Shown here piece after piece: positions 1-5,446 of a stretch of 5,446 nucleotides of DNA. Origin of the DNA: Thermotogae bacterium (lineage in GTDB: Bacteria; Thermotogota; Thermotogae; Thermotogales; DSM-5069); NCBI GenBank assembly GCA_003641785.1, contig QNAO01000075.1:1-5446 (forward strand), read 5' to 3'. Numbering within the stretch: the stretch's first letter is position 1; each line of letters begins with the position of its first letter. Under the pieces are notes generated by a model. The model worked only from the letters and a program-made list of their open reading frames with translations. It did not search any database and was not told the DNA's origin. A program made the translations under genes and the position numbers.

Positions 1-1957
1 TTATCAAAGGAACGGCTTGTCTCTGCATGTTTGAACCCATCAAAGCACGATTGGCATCGTCGTGTTCAAGAAAGGGTATGAGGGCTGTTGACACGCTCAC
101 AATTTGTTTTGGTGAAACATCAACAAACTGAACTTTTGCTCTGTCAACATACTGTACCCTTTCCATATACCTAACGGGAACTTTCGTGTCTACTATGAAT
201 CCCTTGTCGTCAATCTTGATCGTACTTGGAGCTATGTTGTAGTTTTCTTCCTCGTCTGCGGTGAGATATACAATCTCCTCTGTGAGACGCCCGTTCACAA
301 TTTTCCTGTAAGGAGTAGTCAGAAACCCGAATTTATCAATGCCTGCAAAAACAGCAAGAGAAGTTATGAGACCTATGTTGGCGCCTTCAGGAGTTTCTAT
401 AGGGCACATTCTGCCATAATGCGAGTGATGAACATCTCTAACCTCAAACCTTGCTCTTTCCTTTCTCAAGCCTCCCGGCCCAACTGCTGTGAGACGCCTT
501 TTGTGAGTGAGCTCCGCTAACGGATTCACCTGTTCCATAAACTGTGACAGGGGACTTGTTGCAAAGAATTGATTCACCGCCGCGATTATAGATTTGACAT
601 TTATAAGATTTTGAATAGATATCTTGTCGAGAGAATTGTAAAGTGTTAACCTTTCTTGGATTAGCCTTTGGGCACGGGAAAACGCTCTTTCGAACTCGAT
701 CCTGACAAGTTCACCAACGGTCCTCACTCTTTTGTTTCCCAAGTGATCTTTTGTATCCATTACTTCAGGATTCTTGCTGACATCTATCAGATACCTGGTT
801 GCCAAAACTATATCCATCGGGGTTAACACTAAGCTGTTGGAATCATATTTTTCTTTCTCAGCTTCTTCTTCTGTCATCCCTTTGATTTGCATAAGGTACT
901 TTCTGTAAGCAGGTGTCAGTCTTTTGTTGATTTTGTATCTTCCCACTTCAGAAAGCTCGAACCTTTCAGGGCTGAAGTACAGGCTGTTCAAATACGACTT
1001 CGCAGCATTTATTCTTGGCATTTCGCCAGGCTTCAGCTTTCGAAAGATTTCGAGATACGCTTTTGTGGAGTCAACTTGCTCATAAGCTGCGTTGAGTTTT
1101 TCCAGAGTTTTCTGCGCAAAAGGATGTGTTCTAACTACTGTTTCAACATCTGACTCGAGTATCAACTTCGCCGTGCTTTCAGAGATAACTCCACCTCTCT
1201 TAACAACAGTTTTGCCATCGACAACAACATCTTGAAGAACGACAGAGCCAACCACATTCATCATAGAATACTCATCGTCAGCATCAACCACATCGGGAAA
1301 CAAACTCAACAGCTCAAGATCGTCTTCGTAGCCCAAGGCTTTGAAGAGAAGGAACAGGTTGAGCTTTCTCTTCTTGTCTATTCGTGAGTAGAAAACACCT
1401 TCGTTAAGGTTGAGTAAAATCTCCAACCACGCACCCCTTTGGGGGAGAAAATGTGCCATGTATATAGGTGCAGAAGCCTGCGTCTTGGACAGCTCTTCAA
1501 CAAAGTAAACTCCTGGGGCTCGTACAAGCTGGCTAACTACTACTCTTTCGGCACCATTGATTATGAATGTGCCGTTTTCCGTCATGTAGGGAAGATAACC
1601 CAAAAACGCTTCCTCTTCCCTCATCTCCTCTGTGTTCACATCAGTTATCCTCACGGTCGTGAATATCGGAACCGTGTAAGTCAAGCCTTTTTGCTTACAT
1701 TCTTCTATCTCGTTTGGTGGCTCTCCCATTCTTGACGAAATGAATTCAACGACGAACCCTTTTTCTCCTTTTTTGAGATCGCCTTTGTGAGGCTGAGATG
1801 TTATGGGGGAAAACTTCTTCAAAACTTCAATAAGTCCGTTCTCGAGAAAGTCTTTGTACGAGCTGATTTGCATCGAGATCAGATTTGGAATGCGGCTCGC
1901 GTCGTGAATGCGTCCGAAGGTGAGGCGTTGCCTTTTTCCGTACTGGACACTTCGCAT
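1..1957 (-). CDS. rpoB: RNA polymerase beta subunit, N-terminal part (partial)
   Basis: This is the beta subunit of RNA polymerase, which forms one pincer of the catalytic cleft and the rifampicin pocket. The first 652 codons are present and the frame runs off the window at position 1, roughly half of the full protein (about 1,260 residues in T. maritima, from memory). The ATG at 1957 opens [16 protein letters not shown] and follows a strong Shine-Dalgarno sequence. Visible family landmarks are [19 protein letters not shown] in the N-terminal region, [10 protein letters not shown] and THKRRL in the rifampicin region (about residues 466-495), [20 protein letters not shown] just after it, and [14 protein letters not shown] at the window end. 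From the rifampicin region to the end the protein aligns with E. coli beta without a net gap (His485 here equals His526). No frameshift or stop was seen. rplL lies 176 nt upstream. rpoC is expected downstream, outside the window. Several rifampicin-pocket residues differ from E. coli. Confidence 0.97.
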   Translation of the reverse strand, partial: MRSVQYGKRQRLTFGRIHDASRIPNLISMQISSYKDFLENGLIEVLKKFSPITSQPHKGDLKKGEKGFVVEFISSRMGEPPNEIEECKQKGLTYTVPIFTTVRITDVNTEEMREEEAFLGYLPYMTENGTFIINGAERVVVSQLVRAPGVYFVEELSKTQASAPIYMAHFLPQRGAWLEILLNLNEGVFYSRIDKKRKLNLFLLFKALGYEDDLELLSLFPDVVDADDEYSMMNVVGSVVLQDVVVDGKTVVKRGGVISESTAKLILESDVETVVRTHPFAQKTLEKLNAAYEQVDSTKAYLEIFRKLKPGEMPRINAAKSYLNSLYFSPERFELSEVGRYKINKRLTPAYRKYLMQIKGMTEEEAEKEKYDSNSLVLTPMDIVLATRYLIDVSKNPEVMDTKDHLGNKRVRTVGELVRIEFERAFSRAQRLIQERLTLYNSLDKISIQNLINVKSIIAAVNQFFATSPLSQFMEQVNPLAELTHKRRLTAVGPGGLRKERARFEVRDVHHSHYGRMCPIETPEGANIGLITSLAVFAGIDKFGFLTTPYRKIVNGRLTEEIVYLTADEEENYNIAPSTIKIDDKGFIVDTKVPVRYMERVQYVDRAKVQFVDVSPKQIVSVSTALIPFLEHDDANRALMGSNMQRQAVPLI

Positions 1958-1959
1958 TA

Positions 1960-1968
1960 GATCACCTC
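1960..1968 (-). promoter_or_regulatory. Ribosome-binding site of rpoB
   Basis: The minus strand reads GAGGTGATC three bases before... the ATG at 1957, overlapping the CTA spacer by one base. GAGG is followed by seven bases and then ATG. All nine bases match the complement of the usual bacterial 16S rRNA 3' end (GATCACCTC). This fixes the rpoB start and implies efficient initiation even though a terminator-like hairpin lies upstream. Confidence 0.85.
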
Positions 1969-2057
1969 GGTTTATGTTATAATTGTAGGAAACAGAAGAC
2001 CATGACTAAGAAGAACACTGAGACGGGAAAGTATAGAGATCGCACCTTAGTATTAAA

Positions 2058-2097
2058 CCACAAAACAACCTATACCAGACAAAGCTGGCATAGGTTG
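2058..2097 (-). terminator. Terminator-like hairpin between rplL and rpoB (probable attenuator)
   Basis: Read on the minus strand, CAACCTATGCCAG (2097-2085) pairs with CTGGTATAGGTTG (2078-2066) around the 6-nt loop CTTTGT. This gives 13 base pairs with one G-U wobble. The equivalent plus-strand structure would have an A-C mismatch, which agrees with the RNA being made from the minus strand. The stem is followed by GTTTTGTGGTTTAATA, which is U-rich but interrupted by G. It lies 36 nt after the rplL stop and about 100 nt before rpoB. The imperfect tail suggests partial termination. E. coli has an attenuator and an RNase III site at the same place in its operon. An RNA-processing or stability role is the main alternative. 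Confidence 0.65.
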
Positions 2098-2133
2098 ATA
2101 CATATTCTTTTCAAAGTGGAAACGCGCGACATA

Positions 2134-2517
2134 CTATTTCAACGTTACGTCGGCCCCTGCTTCCGTCAGTTTTTGTTTGATTTCCTCCGCTTCGTTCTTT
2201 GGAATTCCATTTTTTATGATAGCGTCAGGAGTGCCCGCCTTTTCCACAAGTTCTTTGGCTTCCTTCAAACCCAAACCTGTTATTTCTCTAACAACTTTGA
2301 TAACCGCAATCTTGTTTGATCCAAAGCTGTTCAGAATTACGTCAAACTCGGTTTTTTCTTCTGCTTCTGCCTGTGCTGCTCCACCTGCTGCGGGTGCTGC
2401 AACCGCTACTGGAGCTGCCGCCGAAACACCGAATTTGTCCTCAAGCTTCTTAACAAGCTCTGCCAATTCCTTGACTGTCATCTTCTCGATAGCCTCAATA
2501 ATTTCTTCCATGTTCAT
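2134..2517 (-). CDS. rplL: 50S ribosomal protein L7/L12
   Basis: L7/L12 is the mobile stalk protein that recruits and activates the translational GTPases EF-Tu, EF-G, IF2 and RF3. The protein has 127 residues, against 128 recalled for T. maritima. The N-terminal dimerisation helices (about 1-31, [20 protein letters not shown]) bind L10. An Ala/Pro-rich hinge (about 32-52) follows. The globular C-terminal domain (about 55-127) contains the conserved factor-binding stretch [18 protein letters not shown]. The ATG at 2517 is chosen because GGAGG lies seven bases upstream. A second ATG at 2511 would be 13 bases away. Starts further upstream would run into the rplJ end and lack a ribosome-binding site. 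The stop is TAG. It follows rplJ by 13 nt, so the two are co-transcribed and probably controlled together by the L10 leader. L7/L12 is needed in several copies per ribosome, and its hairpin-separated position before rpoB fits that. Confidence 0.97.
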   Translation of the reverse strand: MNMEEIIEAIEKMTVKELAELVKKLEDKFGVSAAAPVAVAAPAAGGAAQAEAEEKTEFDVILNSFGSNKIAVIKVVREITGLGLKEAKELVEKAGTPDAIIKNGIPKNEAEEIKQKLTEAGADVTLK

Positions 2518-2520
2518 GAT

Positions 2521-2529
2521 AACACCTCC
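2521..2529 (-). promoter_or_regulatory. Ribosome-binding site of rplL
   Basis: The minus strand reads GGAGGTGTT, with GGAGG seven bases before the ATG at 2517. It begins one base after the rplJ stop codon, so ribosomes finishing rplJ terminate on top of the rplL initiation site. This spacing selects the 127-residue start over the ATG at 2511 and over longer in-frame alternatives. Confidence 0.85.
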
Positions 2530-2530
2530 G

Positions 2531-3073
2531 CTACTCTGATTTCTTATCTTTGATTGCATTCAACGCATAAAGAAGCTGTTTCAAAATTCCACTCAACGCA
2601 TAAACAAAGCCTCTAATCGGAGCTTGGATCTGTCCAACAAGAATTCCATACAGCTCCTGCTTGCTCGGCAAGCTTGCAAATGTAGCAACATCTTCCCCAG
2701 TGAAAACTTGACCTTCGAGGAATCCACCTTTGAAGACATTCTCAAACTTGCGCTCTTTAACAAACTCATTCGTTATTTTCAGGGCATCTATAGCCTCATC
2801 CTGCTCAACGTACAGAACGGCTGTGGGTCCCTTAAGATACATTTCGTATTCAGCTGGATCGTATTGTGCATTTTTCAACGCGAGATCAAGAAGAGTGTTC
2901 TTGACAACGGTGTAGTGCGCGGCTGTTCCATATCTTTCGTATATTCTGCGTCTGAGATCTCTGAATGTAGCAACATCGAAGCCCTTGAAGTCAGTAAACA
3001 GTATTAGAGAACTCTTGGAGAACTTATCAGAGAGCTTCTCCACTATTTCCTTTTTTTTGGCCCTGGTGATCAA
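2531..3073 (-). CDS. rplJ: 50S ribosomal protein L10 (TTG start)
   Basis: L10 anchors the L7/L12 stalk to 23S rRNA near L11, and with bound L12 acts as autorepressor of rplJL in bacteria studied. The protein has 180 residues when started at the TTG at 3073, close to the 179 recalled for T. maritima. The start is chosen because AAGGAGGTG (GGAGG seven bases upstream) precedes it. The next in-frame upstream start (TTG at 3091) would sit on the terminator U-tract with no ribosome-binding site. The N-terminal RNA-binding domain (1 to about 130) shows [36 protein letters not shown] and KGPTAVLYV, all typical of the family. The C-terminal helix (about 137-178) is long and holds successive hydrophobic segments ([27 protein letters not shown]). 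This matches thermophile L10 that binds three L12 dimers, where E. coli L10 binds two. An RNA leader with a terminator lies upstream and rplL lies 13 nt downstream. Confidence 0.96.
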   Translation of the reverse strand: MITRAKKKEIVEKLSDKFSKSSLILFTDFKGFDVATFRDLRRRIYERYGTAAHYTVVKNTLLDLALKNAQYDPAEYEMYLKGPTAVLYVEQDEAIDALKITNEFVKERKFENVFKGGFLEGQVFTGEDVATFASLPSKQELYGILVGQIQAPIRGFVYALSGILKQLLYALNAIKDKKSE

Positions 3074-3078
3074 ATCTG

Positions 3079-3087
3079 CACCTCCTT
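3079..3087 (-). promoter_or_regulatory. Ribosome-binding site of rplJ
   Basis: The minus strand reads AAGGAGGTG, with GGAGG seven bases before the TTG at 3073. It starts two bases after the terminator U-tract ends. Only transcripts that read through the terminator would expose it. It decides the start in favour of TTG. Confidence 0.88.
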
Positions 3088-3089
3088 CC

Positions 3090-3120
3090 AAAAAAATAAG
3101 GTCTCTTTCAAGAAGAGACC
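3090..3120 (-). terminator. Intrinsic terminator (attenuator) in the rplJ leader
   Basis: On the minus strand GGTCTCTT (3120-3113) pairs perfectly with AAGAGACC (3107-3100) around the five-base loop CTTGA. The stem is followed directly by TTATTTTTTT (3099-3090). This is a textbook factor-independent terminator. It lies between rplA and rplJ inside one gene cluster and ends two bases before the rplJ ribosome-binding site, so it must be conditional. The 5' arm also pairs with other parts of the leader, which gives a switch. Plain constitutive partial termination is the alternative. Confidence 0.88.
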
Positions 3121-3214
3121 GAGGTCATGGCCACCGATCATTGAGGAACGTGCCACAAGGATCGCTACACGCCTCGGTAGGTGAGGAAAACCTCTTCTTG
3201 AAACCTACTGTCTC
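3090..3214 (-). promoter_or_regulatory. L10-type mRNA leader (three-way junction plus attenuator) of rplJL
   Basis: The 152-nt gap before rplJ folds into a nested junction when read on the minus strand. P1 is GAGAC (3214-3210) with GTCTC (3119-3115). P2 is GTAGGT (3208-3203) with ACCTAC (3182-3177), topped by GAGG-TTTT-CCTC (3194-3183) with a bulged TTCAAGAA. P3 is CGAGG (3176-3172) with CCTCG (3124-3120), extended by CGTG/CATG beyond one bulged A. A further CGATC/GATCG helix (3164-3160 with 3139-3135) follows. P2 abuts P3 and P3 abuts P1; only A3209 is unpaired at the junction. The order GACAGTAGGT then ACCTACCGAGG agrees with the ribosomal L10 leader family as I remember it. In that family the L10-L12 complex binds the RNA and represses rplJL. 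The terminator that follows indicates control by transcription attenuation, as in Bacillus, though translation control is also possible. Confidence 0.85.
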
Positions 3215-3225
3215 AGGCGAAAATA

Positions 3226-3930
3226 TTATTTACTTGGGAACAGATCGCCTAATTCAATCTTCACACCAATGCCCATGGTTGAAGACAAAACAGCTTTCTT
3301 TATAAATTGCCCTTTGACCGCTGTGGGTCTCAGTGAAGCTATCTGTGTAGCCGCTGAGACCAGATTTTCTCTGAGAACCTCATCAGAAAACGATTTCTTT
3401 CCAATAGGTATGTGAATACAGCCTGTTTTGTCGTTTCTAACTTCTATTCGTCCCTTTTTGAATTCTTTCACCGCTTCAGCTATGTTTTCTGTCACAGTAC
3501 CAGATTTTGGAGATGGCATAAGGCCGCGGGGCCCAAGTATTCTCCCGAGCTTACCAATAAACCTCATCATATCTGGTGTTGCCAGCGCAACATCAAAGTC
3601 AGTGAACCCCTCATTTTGTATCTTATCAACGAGATCCTCTGCTCCAACATAATCAGCACCGGCTTTTTTTGCTTCTTCGGCCTTTTCACCCTTTGCGAAT
3701 GCCAGTATCTTCACACTGCGACCAGTTCCATTTGGCAGCGATATAGTGTTCCGTACTTGCTGATCGGGTTTTCTTGGATCTATATTGGTTGTCAAATGCA
3801 ACTCCACCGTCTCATCAAACTTCGCTGTTGCCGTTTTCTTCACAAGTGCTATGGATTCATCAATACTGTAAGACTTGAATCTGTTAACTTTTCTCCTTAT
3901 CTCCTCATATCTTTTGGAGTGCTTCGGCAT
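3226..3930 (-). CDS. rplA: 50S ribosomal protein L1
   Basis: L1 forms the mobile L1 stalk at the 50S E site, where it helps release deacylated tRNA, and in bacteria and archaea also represses its own operon by binding mRNA. The protein has 234 residues, against 233 recalled for T. maritima. Domain I is made of both termini (about 1-67 and 160-234) and domain II lies between. Family signatures visible are MPKHSKRY at the start, [14 protein letters not shown] (31-44), [10 protein letters not shown] (91-100), [17 protein letters not shown] (131-147), [12 protein letters not shown] (159-170) and the C-terminal [10 protein letters not shown] (216-225), whose Thr-Met-Gly contacts RNA in L1 complexes. 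The ATG at 3930 follows a tandem AAAGGAGGAGG. rplK ends 22 nt upstream, and the L10 leader begins just after the TAA stop. I see nothing abnormal. Confidence 0.97.
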   Translation of the reverse strand: MPKHSKRYEEIRRKVNRFKSYSIDESIALVKKTATAKFDETVELHLTTNIDPRKPDQQVRNTISLPNGTGRSVKILAFAKGEKAEEAKKAGADYVGAEDLVDKIQNEGFTDFDVALATPDMMRFIGKLGRILGPRGLMPSPKSGTVTENIAEAVKEFKKGRIEVRNDKTGCIHIPIGKKSFSDEVLRENLVSAATQIASLRPTAVKGQFIKKAVLSSTMGIGVKIELGDLFPSK

Positions 3931-3933
3931 ACG

Positions 3934-3944
3934 CCTCCTCCTTT
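3934..3944 (-). promoter_or_regulatory. Ribosome-binding site of rplA
   Basis: The minus strand reads AAAGGAGGAGG before the ATG at 3930. Two overlapping GGAGG cores lie six and three bases from the start; the first is the better spaced. It lies in the 22-nt gap after rplK. Confidence 0.85.
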
Positions 3945-3952
3945 CGTCGCAA

Positions 3953-4378
3953 CTATGCTTTGACTTCTAATCCCATGCTTCTTGCGGTTCCTTCAATGAT
4001 CTTAACCGCTGCTTCCAGATCATTGGCATTCAAATCGGCCATTTTCATTTTGGCAATCTCTTCGAGTTGTTCACGCGTCACTGTGCCAACGACCTTACGT
4101 TTGGACTCAGAGGAACCCTTTTCCACGCCAGCAGCTCTCTTGAGCAGAAAAGACGCTGGTGGGGTTTTCACAACAAATGTAAAAGAACGATCCTCGTACA
4201 CAGTTATAATTACCGGAAGTAACATACCTGATTGATCTGCAGTAGCAGCGTTGAAACGCTTGCAGAAATCCATGATGTTAACGCCTCTCTGACCCAAAGC
4301 AGGACCTACAGGTGGAGCTGGAGAAGCTTTTCCAGCTGGCAATTGCAGTTTCACTTGTGCCATTACTTTTTTTGCCAT
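3953..4378 (-). CDS. rplK: 50S ribosomal protein L11
   Basis: L11 binds the GTPase-associated region of 23S rRNA at the base of the L7/L12 stalk, takes part in factor-dependent GTP hydrolysis and is the classic thiostrepton-site protein. The protein has 141 residues, the usual length. The N-terminal domain (1 to about 70) contains [20 protein letters not shown] and [12 protein letters not shown], with the conserved prolines at 20, 22, 23 and 26 that line the thiazole-antibiotic site. The rRNA-binding C-terminal domain (about 75-141) contains [24 protein letters not shown] and [23 protein letters not shown]. The ATG at 4378 follows GAAGGAGGG with a nine-base spacer. nusG ends 42 nt upstream and rplA starts 22 nt downstream, the standard nusG-rplK-rplA order. 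A small hairpin in the upstream gap could serve as an L1 operator. The stop is TAG. Confidence 0.98.
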   Translation of the reverse strand: MAKKVMAQVKLQLPAGKASPAPPVGPALGQRGVNIMDFCKRFNAATADQSGMLLPVIITVYEDRSFTFVVKTPPASFLLKRAAGVEKGSSESKRKVVGTVTREQLEEIAKMKMADLNANDLEAAVKIIEGTARSMGLEVKA

Positions 4379-4386
4379 TCAGTATT

Positions 4387-4395
4387 CCCTCCTTC
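4387..4395 (-). promoter_or_regulatory. Ribosome-binding site of rplK
   Basis: The minus strand reads GAAGGAGGG, with GGAGG nine bases before the ATG at 4378. Its last G bases could also pair with ATTCCC at 4408-4403 (GGGAAT at 4389-4384), a weak way to mask it. Confidence 0.8.
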
Positions 4396-4419
4396 GTGGT
4401 ATGGGAATCTCCCTCCCAC
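4396..4419 (-). promoter_or_regulatory. Hairpin upstream of rplK, possible L1 operator
   Basis: In the 42-nt nusG-rplK gap the minus strand can fold as GTGG (4419-4416) with CCAC (4399-4396) and GGGA (4413-4410) with TCCC (4406-4403). A GA/ATA internal loop separates the two helices and the apical loop is three bases. The hairpin ends next to the rplK ribosome-binding site. In E. coli, L1 represses rplKA by binding a two-helix site with an asymmetric internal loop upstream of rplK. The location fits, but I could not match a defined L1 consensus, and a hairpin this short can occur by chance. Confidence 0.3.
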
Positions 4420-4420
4420 T

Positions 4421-5446
4421 TCATTCAATTCTCTCAACCTCGGATACTTTAACCGTAACCGGTGTTTCTCTGCCAAATATAGTCACCGTAACTCGCAGTT
4501 CTTGCTTCTCTGGATCTATTTCTCTAACAACGCCCGCGAAGTCTTCAAATGGGCCGCTCGTGATTCTAACAACATCTCCAACGCGAAAATCAAACTCTAC
4601 TTTCATCGGCTTTATCTTTTCCTCGACTTCTTCCAATCCAGACAATCTCAAGATCATGCGGGCCTCTCTTTTCTTTAACTTCAGCGGTTGCCCACCCGAC
4701 GCGATAAAATCTATTACACTTGGCACCATTCTAACAAATTGCCATGTTTCGTCATTCATGATCATTTCCACAAAAACGTAGCCAGGAAACAATCTTCTTT
4801 TCTGCGTTTTGGCAATTCTGAGCTCTCGTCTTGTACCATAGTCAACTACTTCAACCCTACCATTTGATCGCACCCTTATTTTCTTGCTCTCTGCCAAGAG
4901 CTCTCCCGCTCGTACTGATCTACCCTTTCTCACTTTTTCACCGTCGTAGACTTCTATCGGAATGTAGTAAACATCCGCTTCACCGCTGTCTGTAACAATG
5001 TCAACACGCTTCATCCTTTCGGAAGTTACAACCTTGCCGTCAAGCTCGCTCACGTACTCCAAGTTCTTAGTCAGGGGCATTCCCTGCTTTATCCTCGCTC
5101 CCATCTTGATTCCCGATTCCACACCGGCGGATTCAGGCAGAAAATACACTTTTGTGAACTTCCTGTCTATAGTTTCTATAATCACACGCCGAAAGTTTTT
5201 AACATTGGTAATCCTGCCAGAGTGTCTCGCGTGAATGGGAGGCTCTTCAGCAATTATGTTGCCCTTTTGAACATCAGAGCCATCACTTACATGCAGCTTC
5301 GCATTGGTGGACACCACATGTCTTTCTACAGACTTTGAGGTGACATCCAAAATTGTCTCTTCAGGAACAACTATCTTGCCGAAGAGTCTTTCGGAACCAG
5401 CAGAACGTATCTTTGTTTCAAGATTTTCTTTGGCCGATATCTCGAA
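4421..5446 (-). CDS. nusG: Transcription factor NusG with Thermotogales-type insertion domain (5' partial)
   Basis: NusG is the universal elongation factor that binds the RNA polymerase clamp and links it to Rho or ribosomal S10. The window holds 341 codons and the TGA stop. The start is missing; by comparison with T. maritima NusG (353 residues, from memory) about 13 N-terminal residues are outside, including the WY..T.SG motif. Numbering from the first codon here, residues 1-32 are the first part of the NGN domain, ending in GKIVVPEE. Residues about 33-205 are an extra domain absent from E. coli NusG. The NGN domain resumes at KRRLFPGYVFVEMIMND (about 216-232). The KOW domain is about 286-341, with VGDVVRITSGPFEDFAG and IFGRETPV. 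The insertion contains three copies of a G-x5-G-x14-G motif. In T. maritima the inserted domain is known structurally, and the KOW domain packs on the NGN domain in an autoinhibited state. rplK follows after 42 nt; secE is expected upstream. Confidence 0.96.
   Translation of the reverse strand, partial: FEISAKENLETKIRSAGSERLFGKIVVPEETILDVTSKSVERHVVSTNAKLHVSDGSDVQKGNIIAEEPPIHARHSGRITNVKNFRRVIIETIDRKFTKVYFLPESAGVESGIKMGARIKQGMPLTKNLEYVSELDGKVVTSERMKRVDIVTDSGEADVYYIPIEVYDGEKVRKGRSVRAGELLAESKKIRVRSNGRVEVVDYGTRRELRIAKTQKRRLFPGYVFVEMIMNDETWQFVRMVPSVIDFIASGGQPLKLKKREARMILRLSGLEEVEEKIKPMKVEFDFRVGDVVRITSGPFEDFAGVVREIDPEKQELRVTVTIFGRETPVTVKVSEVERIE

Noticed and set aside
887..1735. Plus-strand open frames at 887-1153 and 1439-1735
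   Set aside because: Both lie wholly inside the continuous, well-conserved rpoB frame on the minus strand. Their predicted proteins are rich in Cys, Phe and His and look like antisense translation.
1976..2010. Possible promoter for rpoB: minus-strand TACAAT (1987-1982) or TATAAC (1981-1976)
   Set aside because: The -10-like hexamers are good, but no -35 resembling TTGACA lies 16-18 bases upstream, and an AT-rich stretch before a gene gives such matches easily. Start-site mapping would settle it.
2005..2051. Inverted repeat ACTAAG (2051-2046) and CTTAGT (2010-2005) in the rplL-rpoB gap
   Set aside because: Six-base arms around a 35-base loop with no extension are expected by chance.
2002..2319. 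Plus-strand open frame of 105 codons across the rplL-rpoB gap into rplL
   Set aside because: It overlaps rplL antisense for more than half its length, has no recognisable domain and no ribosome-binding site that I could see. It is best explained as a shadow of rplL.
2531..2559. Longer rplL reading frame starting upstream at 2559
   Set aside because: It would overlap the end of rplJ and place the strong ribosome-binding site inside the coding region. The family length and the site at 2525-2529 support the start at 2517.
4421..5350. nusG as a complete gene starting at the TTG at 5350
   Set aside because: The frame stays open to the window edge, and the 32 upstream codons encode recognisable NusG N-terminal sequence (ending GKIVVPEE), so the real start is outside the window.

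Overview
The window is a stretch of the conserved bacterial rplKAJL-rpoBC neighbourhood, read entirely from the minus strand. In transcription order (high to low coordinate) it holds nusG (5' end cut off by the window), rplK (L11), rplA (L1), rplJ (L10), rplL (L7/L12) and rpoB (first 652 codons; the rest lies beyond position 1). No mobile element, CRISPR array, tRNA or plus-strand gene is supported. Open frames on the plus strand are shadows of these genes.

The organism is very probably a member of the Thermotogales (Thermotoga, Pseudothermotoga or a close relative). The main evidence is the NusG, which carries a large extra domain of about 170 residues between the two halves of its N-terminal domain. 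That architecture is known from Thermotoga maritima NusG. The L1, L10, L11 and L7/L12 proteins match the lengths and much of the sequence I remember for T. maritima. Charged, Lys/Glu-rich proteins fit a thermophile. Genus-level placement would need an alignment.

Layout: nusG 4421-5446; a 42-nt gap with a small hairpin; rplK 3953-4378; a 22-nt gap; rplA 3226-3930; a 152-nt gap; rplJ 2531-3073; a 13-nt gap; rplL 2134-2517; a 176-nt gap; rpoB 1-1957. Each complete gene, and rpoB, has a strong Shine-Dalgarno sequence.

The two long gaps both carry RNA structure. The rplA-rplJ gap holds an L10-type leader: a perfectly nested three-way junction followed by an intrinsic terminator just upstream of the rplJ ribosome-binding site. 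An upstream strand of this leader is also complementary to the terminator over 12 bases, so it can act as an antiterminator. The rplL-rpoB gap holds a 13-bp hairpin with a U-rich tail, placed where it could lower beta-subunit synthesis relative to L7/L12.

Functionally the genes build two machines. L11, L1, L10 and L7/L12 are the stalk proteins of the 50S subunit, and RpoB and NusG belong to the transcription elongation complex. I see no unknown biological system here. The points worth a second look are the attenuator design, three copies of a G-x5-G-x14-G motif within the NusG insertion, and unusual residues in the rifampicin-binding region of RpoB.
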